A stretch of DNA of 64,000 nt from NCBI RefSeq assembly GCF_021568775.1, contig NZ_JAKGSG010000029.1, forward strand, positions 62,001-126,000. Reading direction: 5' to 3'. Every line of letters begins with the position of its first letter. Position 1 is the first letter of the stretch. This DNA is from Antribacter soli. Lineage in GTDB: Bacteria > Actinomycetota > Actinomycetes > Actinomycetales > Cellulomonadaceae. A program made the translations under genes and the position numbers. Below the pieces are notes generated by a model, which had not been told where the DNA came from, searched no databases, and saw nothing but the letters and a program-made list of their open reading frames with translations. Shown here one piece after another: positions 16,549-24,266 of the stretch.

Positions 16549-18051
16549 ATGAGCGCATCCAACCAGTGGGCGGTGACCGAGGAGCTCGCCGACGTGCCTC
16601 GGCTCGTCGGCGACCCCTTTCCCGACCTGTCGGTGCCCGGCGGGGCCTTCATCAACGGCTCCTGGCAGCGCGACGACCTCGGGCTTCCGGTCACCGACCC
16701 GGAGGACGGGCGGCTGCTGGGATACGTCGCTGACTCGACCCCGGCGGACGTCGCGGCCGCGGTGTCCGGCGTCCAGGAGTCGCTCGGAGGAGAGGACTGG
16801 CCGCTGTGGGCCCGCAGCGAGGCCCTCCACCAGGCGTCACGGCTGCTGGCGCAGGACTCCGCCCGGTTCGCCCACCTCATCGCCTCCGAAGGTGTCAAGA
16901 CGCTCGCGGAAGCGCAGCGCGAGGTGGTCCGCTGCGTGGAGACCCTGCGGCTCTCCGCCGAAGCCGGGCCGGTGCTCACCGGCGAGACGATCCCGTTCTC
17001 GGCGAGCCGGAACGGTCGCGGCAGGATCGGCTGGTTCACCCGCGAGCCTGTCGGCGTGGTCGCCGCGCTCACGTCGTTCAACGACCCGCTCAACCTGGTG
17101 GCGCACAAGCTCGGGCCGGCGCTGATCGGCGGCAACGGCGTCGTCCTCAAACCCTCGGACCACACCCCGCTCACGTCGTTGGCGTTCGTCGATCTCCTGC
17201 TCTCGGCCGGCGTTCCGGCCGGACGAGTCGCCGTGGTCTGCGGAAGCGCCCGGGCCGGGCAGGCCCTGGTCACCGACGAACGGGTCGCGCTCGTGTCCTT
17301 CACCGGCGGGCCGAGGACCGCGGCGAAGATCACCGCCGCCGCGGGACCCCGGAAGATGCTGATGGAGCTCGGCGGGAACAACCCGACGATCGTGTGCGCG
17401 GACGCGGTTCTCTCCGACGCCGTCGAGGCGGTCGTCGACGGCGCGTTCGGCGTCGCGGGACAGAACTGCCTGTCGGTCCAGCGTGTCTATGTCCAGGCCT
17501 CGGTCTACGACGAGTTCCTCCACGACACCGTCGCCCGAACCAGGAAGCTCAGGGTCGGCAGCAAGCGTGACCCGCAGACGGACGTCGGTCCGCTCGTCAG
17601 CGACGCGGAAGCACAACGCGTCGAGGTGTGGGTCGGCAGGGCGGTCGCCGACGGGGCGACGGTCCACGCCGGCGGGACCCGACGCGGCGCCTTCTACGAG
17701 CCGACGGTCCTCACGGGCGTCGCCGAGGGCTCGCAGGTGCTCACCGACGAGGTCTTCGGCCCGGTCGTGACGATCATCCCCTTCGAGGACCTCGACTCCG
17801 CCATCTCGGCGTCCAACAGCAGCGAGTACGCGCTCCAGGCCGGGGTCTTCACCCGGTCGGTCGAGACAGCGTTCTTTGTGTCCGCCCGGCTGGTCGTGGG
17901 CGCCGTCGTCGTCAACGGCACGAGCGACCTGCGCGTGGACTCCATGCCGTTCGGCGGCTTCAAGAACTCGGGCATCGGACGAGAAGGCGTGCAGTTCGCC
18001 GTCGAGGCCATGACGGAACCGAAGGCCACGATCGTGAACCTGGTCTCCTGA
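16549..18051 (+). CDS. NAD(P)-dependent aldehyde dehydrogenase
   Basis: The 500-residue ALDH has the Glu motif MELGGNNPTIV, the catalytic Cys in VAGQNCLSVQRVYVQ, and the C-terminal DSMPFGGFKNSGIGREG. The KPSDHTPLTS segment lies at the cofactor fold. A GACGAGGAG lies 7 nt before the ATG. It should oxidise the aldehyde made by the upstream flavin oxidase. The first 30 residues (PDLSVPGGAFINGSW) are slightly longer than in typical ALDHs. Exact substrate unknown; an aminoaldehyde is plausible. Confidence 0.87.
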   Translation: MSASNQWAVTEELADVPRLVGDPFPDLSVPGGAFINGSWQRDDLGLPVTDPEDGRLLGYVADSTPADVAAAVSGVQESLGGEDWPLWARSEALHQASRLLAQDSARFAHLIASEGVKTLAEAQREVVRCVETLRLSAEAGPVLTGETIPFSASRNGRGRIGWFTREPVGVVAALTSFNDPLNLVAHKLGPALIGGNGVVLKPSDHTPLTSLAFVDLLLSAGVPAGRVAVVCGSARAGQALVTDERVALVSFTGGPRTAAKITAAAGPRKMLMELGGNNPTIVCADAVLSDAVEAVVDGAFGVAGQNCLSVQRVYVQASVYDEFLHDTVARTRKLRVGSKRDPQTDVGPLVSDAEAQRVEVWVGRAVADGATVHAGGTRRGAFYEPTVLTGVAEGSQVLTDEVFGPVVTIIPFEDLDSAISASNSSEYALQAGVFTRSVETAFFVSARLVVGAVVVNGTSDLRVDSMPFGGFKNSGIGREGVQFAVEAMTEPKATIVNLVS

Positions 18052-18162
18052 CGTGGCTCTGCACCGAAGCACGACCACCGTCGTCCGGTCCGGGAGCTCC
18101 CGGTGACCGCCCCCACTGCACCCTGCCTCGCGACAATCGACCAGCTCGGCCAAGGAGTCCCC

Positions 18163-18525
18163 ATGCGTTTCGTCCACCACCCCGCCGCCACGGTCACCGG
18201 ACCGCTCCAGCCCAAGGGCCAGCGACCGGGTGCGGACTCGGGAGACCCTCAGATCTCGTCGGTCGCTTTCGACGCGCCCGATGACGTGCGGGTAGGCGTA
18301 TGGCAGTGCGAGCCAGGGGGCTGGCCTGTCCGGAACCGGCCCGACACCGAGACCTGCTACATCCTCAGCGGTCGCGCGACGATCACTGACGCTGCGACCG
18401 GCGACCGCTACGAGGTCGTCGCCGGGGACGTCATCGTGCAGCCCAAGGGCTGGTCCGGCCGGTGGGACGTCACGGAGACCGTGCGCAAGGTCTACTCCAT
18501 CGGGGTTCCCGCAGCGGACGGGTGA
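18163..18525 (+). CDS. Single-domain cupin (DUF861/ureidoglycine aminohydrolase-like fold)
   Basis: The 120-residue cupin has EPGGWPVRNRPDTETCYILSG as the first conserved block and GDVIVQPKGWSGRWDV as the second. The latter is typical of cupin_3 proteins related to EutQ and ureidoglycine enzymes. AAGGAG precedes the ATG by 6 nt. It closes the HAD/oxidase/ALDH operon after a 111-nt gap. The first motif lacks the standard two-histidine metal pattern, so it may be a small-molecule sensor or isomerase rather than an oxygenase. Confidence 0.8.
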   Translation: MRFVHHPAATVTGPLQPKGQRPGADSGDPQISSVAFDAPDDVRVGVWQCEPGGWPVRNRPDTETCYILSGRATITDAATGDRYEVVAGDVIVQPKGWSGRWDVTETVRKVYSIGVPAADG

Positions 18526-18566
18526 TCGCGCACCCACCGCGTGGCCCAGGTCGCGACCCACCCACC

Positions 18567-18607
18567 GCCGAGGTAGTCGGTCCGTCCGACGGCGGTACTA
18601 CCTCGGC
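18567..18607 (+). terminator. Hairpin after the cupin operon
   Basis: GCCGAGGTAGT and ACTACCTCGGC form perfect 11-bp arms around a 19-nt loop that contains a smaller CCGTC-C-GACGG palindrome. It begins 42 nt after the cupin stop. No U-tract. Confidence 0.6.
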
Positions 18608-18630
18608 GCGGGATCTCGACCGACGTAGTG

Positions 18631-18647
18631 CCGCCGTCCGACGGCGG
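18631..18647. repeat. Perfect palindrome CCGCCGTC-C-GACGGCGG
   Basis: This 17-bp inverted repeat has a single central base. It shares the CCGTCCGACGG core found inside the loop of the preceding hairpin, so the two may pair alternatively or act together as a terminator. Confidence 0.55.
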
Positions 18648-18711
18648 GGCGCGCCGAGACAACCTTGACGTCCCGGAGAAGCGACTGAGAGGCTATCTCG
18701 CGGCCAGAACG

Positions 18712-18725
18712 TGGAAGCGCTCCCA
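18712..18725. promoter_or_regulatory. CebR/CelR operator (cellobiose-responsive)
   Basis: TGGAAGCGCTCCCA differs by one base from the established CebR/CelR consensus TGGGAGCGCTCCCA that controls cellulase genes in Streptomyces and Thermobifida. It lies 53 nt upstream of the GH6 start codon. No CebR gene is in the window. Confidence 0.85.
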
Positions 18726-18778
18726 CAGCAGCCGCCGTTGACCAGACACCGCCGTCTTTGCAGGTCAAAGGAGATCTG

Positions 18779-20420
18779 ATGTTCCCATTCACACGCATCC
18801 GGGCACGCCGGACCATGGTCGCGGGGGTGGCCGTCGCGGCGGGTTTCACGACCGGCCTCGCCCTGGCGGGCCCCGCGCTCGCGACGCCGCAACAGCCCAA
18901 CGCGACCGAGACGTCGTCGGACAGCGAGCCGGACCGGCTCTACGTGGACCCGTTCAGCTCCACCTTCTCTGCCGCGGCCGGACTCGAGGGCCAGGCGAAG
19001 GCCGACGCCCAGCGCTTGGGCAGCTTCCCCACGGCGACCTGGCTGACCTCGGGGGGCCCCGGAGGAGGTCGCCGCCCAGGCCGCCGACGTGGTCGGTCGT
19101 GCGAACGCCGAGGGCGCGATCCCGACGCTCGTCGCGTACAACATCCCCTTCCGTGACTGCGCCCAGTACTCCGCGGGCGGTGCCACGACCCCCGCCGAGT
19201 ACGAGGCGTGGATCGACGGCGTAGCGGAGGGCATCGGCGACGGGACCGCCTTCGTGATCCTCGAGCCCGACGGACTCGGGATCATCCCGCACCACACCAG
19301 CATCGACGGGACCATGGAGTGGTGCCGACCGGCCGAGGCCGACCCGGCCACGGCGGCCCAGGAGCGCTTCGACATGCTCAACCACGCTGTCGACGCGCTC
19401 GGCGGACTGCCGGGCACCAAGGTCTACCTCGACGCAGGTCACAACGGGTGGCTCAACGTCGGCGACAACACGTCGCGCCTTCTCCGGGCCGGTGTCGAGC
19501 GGGCGGACGGCTTCTTCCTCAACGCCTCGAACTACCAGTTCACGGCCAACCTCACGGCCTACGGCACCTGGATCTCGTCCTGCATCGCCTACGTCACGCA
19601 GGTGAGCGCCGGCGACTACGGCAGCTGCGGCAATCAGTACTGGAACGGCGGCCCCGCCACCGGCTGGTCCGGCGTGGCGATGAACAACCACGACGAGTGG
19701 TCGGCGGGCAACTCCGACCCGGCCCTGAACACGGACGGGGTGGACTCGCGGTACGCGTCGATCCTCGGGTCGGTGGAGCCGTCCACCCACTTCGTCGTCG
19801 ACACGTCGCGCAACGGTCTCGGCCCGTGGGACGCGCCCGACGGCGTCTACAGCGACGCCGAGGACTGGTGCAACCCGCCGGCCCGCGGCCTCGGCTCGGC
19901 GCCCACGCTCGACACCGGTAACCGGCTGGTGGACGCGCACCTGTGGATCAAGGTCCCCGGTGAGTCCGACGGCAGGTGCTTCCGCGGCACCGGCGGCCCG
20001 CTCGACCCCGAGCGCGGCATCGAGGACCCCGCGGCCGGCGGCTGGTTCGTGGAGCAGGCGCGCGAGCTGATCGAGCTGGCGGCGGTGCCCGTCCCGGCGT
20101 CGGCCTGCGCCGTCACCTACGACGTGCACGGCGCGTGGCCCGGTGGCTTCACCACCCAGCTCTGGGTGGAGAACACCGGCACCACGTCCGTGGACGGGTG
20201 GGACCTCCGGTTCGACCTGCCGGCCGGCTCGACCGTCGAGCGTGGCTGGAGCGGGACCTGGGCCCAGTCGGGCACCGTCGTGACCGCCGGAAGTCTGCGG
20301 TGGAACGCCGTGCTCGAGCCCGGGCAGCCCACAACGCTCGGCTTCGTCGGCCGTGGCGCCGCCTTCGAGCCGGGCTACGTCACGCTCGACGGGGCGCCGT
20401 GCACGGTCAACGTGGGCTGA
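18779..20420 (+). pseudogene. Secreted GH6 cellulase (endoglucanase/cellobiohydrolase) with CBM2, frameshifted
   Basis: AAAGGAG precedes the ATG. A signal peptide (about 1-40, ending ALATPQ) leads into a GH6 N-terminus (RLYVDPFSSTF). After TWLTSGGP the frame is lost at a G6C4 run (19051-19060). Removing one base there restores the expected PEEVAAQAADVVGRANAEG and joins the second frame. That frame carries GH6 signatures VAYNIPFRDC and VILEPDGLGI (catalytic Asp), LDAGHNGWL, and a C-terminal CBM2 (from about ACAVTYDVHGAWPGGFTTQL, ending in a Cys). As sequenced, translation would end 126 codons after the start. A homopolymer sequencing error is the obvious alternative to a real null allele. Confidence 0.88.
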
Positions 20421-20435
20421 GCGCGAGCGGGTAAG

Positions 20436-20475
20436 ACAGAGGGCCCCGGTGGTCGCGACGACCGGGGCCTTCTGT
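20436..20475 (+). terminator. Strong hairpin terminator between GH6 and GH31
   Basis: ACAGAGGGCCCCGGT pairs with ACCGGGGCCTTCTGT (15-bp arms, one mismatch) around a 10-nt loop. It lies between two convergent genes and may work in both directions. Confidence 0.8.
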
Positions 20476-20502
20476 CCGCCCCCTCCGTGGGACTGCGGCG
20501 TG

Positions 20503-22581
20503 TCAGGGCACGAGGAACCCGCGGAGCTCGGGCAAGGCGCCGTCACGTGTGAACACGGGAACCAGGTGTCGTGGGGCCTCGGCCTCGATCCACTGACCAC
20601 CGGCGTGCACGGCACCCGTGTGCAGGTCGGTCCAGCGCGCGCCCGCGGGCAGGTACACGGACCGCGACGTCGCACCGGGCTCGGTGACCGGCGCGACCAG
20701 CACGTCCGGTCCGTGCATGAACTGGTCACCCACGTCCCACGCCTGCGGGTCCTGGGGGAAGTTGTGGAAGAGGCCCCGCATCACGGGCTGCCCGTCCTCG
20801 TGCGCGGAGCGCATCACCGCACGGGTGTAGTCGCGCAGGCGCTCACGCAGATGGACGTAGCGCGCGAGGATCTCGTAGTTCTCGTCGCCGAAGCTCCACA
20901 GCTCGTTCCCGGCGCCCGACGGTAGCCCGCGCGTGCCGTCAGCCGCGACGACCGGCACCTGCGGGCCACGGTCTCCGTGCAGGCGCATCACCGGCATGAA
21001 CGCGCCCATCTGGAACCAGCGGACCAGGAGCTCCTGGAACGCCGGGTCGTCGGTGTGCCCGCCGCCAAAGCCGCCGATGTCCGTGGTGAACCACGGCACG
21101 CCCGCGGCGCCCATGTGGATACCCGCAGGGATCTGCCGGCGCATCGCCGCCCACGACGAGTGGATGTCACCCGACCAGACGAGCGCCCCGTAGCGCTGGC
21201 TGCCTGCCCATGCGCAGCGCACCAGGTTGACGATGTCGGTCTCGCCGTCGCCCTGCTGACCCTCGAAGACAGCGCGGGAGAACATCTGCGGGTAGAGGTT
21301 GCTGACCTCGACCGCCTGGCCCGCGTGGTAGCGGTAGGCGCCGAAGTCGTACAGCCCGAACTCGGGCTCGGCCTCGTCCAGCCAGAAGGTGCGGATGCCG
21401 TGCCGGCCGTACCCGGACCGAAGCTTGTCCCACAGGTACGTCCGCGCCCTGGGGTTGGTCGCGTCGACGAATCGGCTCGGCCCCCCGAACCACATCTGGA
21501 CGTCGATGCCCCGGTTGCTCTGCACCAGCAGACCCTGGCGGGACATCTCGTCGAAGTTCTCCGACGCGAGCGCGACCTGGGGCCACACGCTGACCATGAG
21601 CTCGACGCCCATCGTCCGCAGCTCGTCGACCATCGCGCTCGGGTCGGGCCAGAACTCCTCGTCGAACCGGAAGTCGCCCATGGCCGGCCAGTGGAAGAAG
21701 TCCGCGACGATGACGTCCAGCGGCAGGCCGCGTCGGTGGTGCTCCCGCGCGACCTCGAGGAGCTCGTCCTGAGAGGCGTAGCGCAGCTTGCACTGCCAGA
21801 AGCCGAGCCCACGTTCGGGCATGACCGGAGCGTGCCCGGTCGCGTCGGCGTACGCCCGGGTGATCTGCGCCGGAGTCTCGCCCGCCGTGACCCAGTAGTC
21901 GATCTGGCGGGCGGACTCAGCCGACCACTCGGTGCCGTTGCGGCCGAACGTCGCTCGCCCGATGGACGGTGAGTGCCACAGCATCCCGTAGCCCGTGCTG
22001 GAGATGACGAACGGGACACTGGCCTGCGAGTTGCGGTGCGCCAGCTCGAGCGAGCACCCCTTGAGGTCGATGTGGTCCTGCTGGTACAGGCCCATCCCCA
22101 CGAGCTTCTCGTCGGGCGGGCTCTCCAGAAAGAGCGCGGCCTTCCCTCCGCCTGCGGCGAGCGCGTCATAATGGCGCGCGTGCAGGGCGAGCGCGCCGCC
22201 GGAGCCGCGCTCGGACAACAGCTCGCGGCCGTCGGCGTCCTGGAAGCTGACGCGACATCCGAAGCGGCGCTGTCCACTCTGCCAGTGGTAGAAGTCGTCC
22301 GCGGTCAGAACGACGCGCAGTCCCCCGTTGACCAGGGTGGCGACGTCACCGTCGACCTCGATGCGCGCATGCTCCGCCTCCGGCGCCGGGAGCAGCGCCC
22401 AGTCGGCGTCGACGACCTCCCCCATCGCCGACCGGACGCGCGCGCTGTTCGGTCCCCACGGCTCGACGACGAGCACTTCTCCGCCTCCGCGCCAGGTCAA
22501 CCGCGTCCCGTCCATCTGCCAGGGGGTGACGACAGGTGACTCAGGCCCTCGGGTCGCAGGCGGCTCGGTCATTGTGGTCAT
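20503..22581 (-). CDS. GH31 alpha-xylosidase-type glycoside hydrolase
   Basis: The 692-residue cytoplasmic enzyme (no signal peptide) has the GH31 nucleophile region IRTFWLDEAEPEFG and the acid/base region RYGALVWSGDIHSSW, with an N-terminal beta-sandwich (TRLTWRGGGEVL). Its overall organisation resembles YicI-type alpha-xylosidases. The ATG at 22581 has AAGGAAG about 8 nt upstream and its N-terminus aligns with the second GH31 at 58794. It is the last gene of the transporter-GH36-GH29-GH31 operon, consistent with removing alpha-1,6-xylose from imported xyloglucan oligosaccharides. Alpha-glucosidase is the main alternative. Confidence 0.85.
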   Translation of the reverse strand: MTTMTEPPATRGPESPVVTPWQMDGTRLTWRGGGEVLVVEPWGPNSARVRSAMGEVVDADWALLPAPEAEHARIEVDGDVATLVNGGLRVVLTADDFYHWQSGQRRFGCRVSFQDADGRELLSERGSGGALALHARHYDALAAGGGKAALFLESPPDEKLVGMGLYQQDHIDLKGCSLELAHRNSQASVPFVISSTGYGMLWHSPSIGRATFGRNGTEWSAESARQIDYWVTAGETPAQITRAYADATGHAPVMPERGLGFWQCKLRYASQDELLEVAREHHRRGLPLDVIVADFFHWPAMGDFRFDEEFWPDPSAMVDELRTMGVELMVSVWPQVALASENFDEMSRQGLLVQSNRGIDVQMWFGGPSRFVDATNPRARTYLWDKLRSGYGRHGIRTFWLDEAEPEFGLYDFGAYRYHAGQAVEVSNLYPQMFSRAVFEGQQGDGETDIVNLVRCAWAGSQRYGALVWSGDIHSSWAAMRRQIPAGIHMGAAGVPWFTTDIGGFGGGHTDDPAFQELLVRWFQMGAFMPVMRLHGDRGPQVPVVAADGTRGLPSGAGNELWSFGDENYEILARYVHLRERLRDYTRAVMRSAHEDGQPVMRGLFHNFPQDPQAWDVGDQFMHGPDVLVAPVTEPGATSRSVYLPAGARWTDLHTGAVHAGGQWIEAEAPRHLVPVFTRDGALPELRGFLVP

Positions 22582-22634
22582 GCCGCAACTTCCTTGATTC
22601 GGTGGCGATTGAGAACGGGCTGCGGCAGGCTGCG

Positions 22635-24161
22635 TCATTGGTGCAGGAAGTCCGTGCGCGGCGGGGTGGTCTCTGCCTCGAGGAACAGTTTCACCACAGC
22701 GGCGCGAGAGGTCTGGACGACGAGCTCGCCGGCTGTCTGTTCCCACGCGACGGGACCTGATTCGCCCAGGATCGTGACGTCCTTGACCCGGCGGGTGAGC
22801 AGCCCCGCGCCGCTGCCGAAGGCGCGGATGCGCAGCTCGTCGTTGTCGGGTTCGGCGAGGGGGATGGCATAGACGTAGTCGCCGGTCACGTGGGCGCGGG
22901 CGGTGAAACGGAAGTCGGCCCCGGTGAACGTCCGCGACTCTCCGTCGACGAACGACCCGGCAGCCACCTGTGTCGGTCCCTCACCGGAGATGACCCAGGG
23001 CCTGGTGCCGTAGATCGCTTCGCCGTTGGTGGAGAGCCAGTCACCGATCGTCAGCAGGAGCTCCTGCTCGGCCGCGGGGATGGTGCCGTCAGCCTTGGGG
23101 CCGACGTTCAGGAGCAGGACGCCGTTCTTGGAAACGACATCGGCGAGCTCGACGATCACGTCGTGGGCGCTCTTGTACTCGTGGTTCCGCACCCAGGACC
23201 ACGCGGTCTTCGACACCGAGGTGTCGTTCTGCCACACCGTGGGGCGGATCTCGCCCATCGTGCCGCGTTCGATGTCGTAGACCGCGGAGCCCTCGGCGAA
23301 GGCGTCCCACTTGTAGTTGATGACGACCTCGCGACCCCAGGCGGCCGCGCGGTTGTAGTAGTAAGCGGCGAGCTTCGTCAGATACGGCTTGAAGGCGGGC
23401 TGCTCGATCCACCAGTCGAACCACAGGACCTGCGGGCGGTAGCGGTCGATGATCTCGACGGTGCGCAGCAGCCAGTCCTCGAGGAAGCGCTCGCTCGGCG
23501 CCGTCTCCTCGCGCTGCGCCGGGCCATAGAAGTCCTGTGTCTGCGCGGCGAGCACGTCGGAGTCGAACTTCGTTCCCCCGTTCATGAAGAACCAGTGCTC
23601 GGCACGGTGCGAGGAGGCGCCACGCACCATCCACGCCCGGTCGGTGGCGGCGCTCAGGTCTCCGAACACGTCACGCTCGGGTCCCATCTGCGCAGCGCTC
23701 CACCGGGAGCGTTTCGTGTCGTACATCGCGAAACCGTCGTGGTGCTCAGCGACGGGCACGACGAACTGCGCACCCGCCCGCCGGAACAGCTCCGCCCATT
23801 CGTCGGGATCGAACTGGTCCATCGTGAACGAGGGAATGAAGTCCTTGTACCCGAACCGGCGATGGTCACCATAAGTTGCGACGTGATGCTCGAACTCCGC
23901 GGTGCCCTCGCGGTACATGTTGCGCGAGTACCACTCGTTGTTGAAGGCGGGGACGGAGTACACGCCCCAGTGGATGAAGATGCCGAACTTCGCGTCCTCG
24001 TACCACTGCGGGGGCGTATAACCGCGCAGAGACTCCCAGGTGTCCGTGTAGGGGCCGGCATCGACGACGGCTTGAACGTCGGCAAGAGCTCGGGTGTTGT
24101 CCGCGACATCGACCGGAGCCGGCAGCGCGCCAAGGTCCAATGGGGGCAGAGACTCGGTCAA
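22635..24161 (-). CDS. GH29 alpha-L-fucosidase
   Basis: The protein of about 508 residues has the GH29 pattern: WYEDAKFGIFIHWGVYSVPA, VPVAEHHDGFAMYD, the nucleophile region QVLWFDWW, and NGVLLLNVGPKADGTIP. A TTG start at 24161 is preferred since AAAGGA lies 6 nt upstream; an ATG at 24203 would add 14 residues with a poorer site. No signal peptide, so it acts on internalised fucosylated oligosaccharides. Between GH36 and GH31 in the same operon it matches trimming of fucosylated xyloglucan side chains. The acid/base residue is variable in GH29 and was not assigned. Confidence 0.88.
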   Translation of the reverse strand: MTESLPPLDLGALPAPVDVADNTRALADVQAVVDAGPYTDTWESLRGYTPPQWYEDAKFGIFIHWGVYSVPAFNNEWYSRNMYREGTAEFEHHVATYGDHRRFGYKDFIPSFTMDQFDPDEWAELFRRAGAQFVVPVAEHHDGFAMYDTKRSRWSAAQMGPERDVFGDLSAATDRAWMVRGASSHRAEHWFFMNGGTKFDSDVLAAQTQDFYGPAQREETAPSERFLEDWLLRTVEIIDRYRPQVLWFDWWIEQPAFKPYLTKLAAYYYNRAAAWGREVVINYKWDAFAEGSAVYDIERGTMGEIRPTVWQNDTSVSKTAWSWVRNHEYKSAHDVIVELADVVSKNGVLLLNVGPKADGTIPAAEQELLLTIGDWLSTNGEAIYGTRPWVISGEGPTQVAAGSFVDGESRTFTGADFRFTARAHVTGDYVYAIPLAEPDNDELRIRAFGSGAGLLTRRVKDVTILGESGPVAWEQTAGELVVQTSRAAVVKLFLEAETTPPRTDFLHQ

Positions 24162-24266
24162 GAGCGTTCCTTTCGATTCAGAGGTGGACAAGTCATCGCC
24201 CACCGGATGCTCTGGCTTGGATCGCGGCGACGAGTTGTCGCCACCTCAGCGGCGGCTTCCGCATGG

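Noticed and set aside
18665-18699. TTGACG as -35 of the GH6 promoter
   Set aside because: No -10 hexamer occurs at 16-19 nt spacing; TATCTC is 23 nt away.
19051-19060. Programmed frameshift in GH6
   Set aside because: No typical slippery heptamer with stimulator is evident and GH6 enzymes are not known to use recoding; an insertion or sequencing error is simpler.
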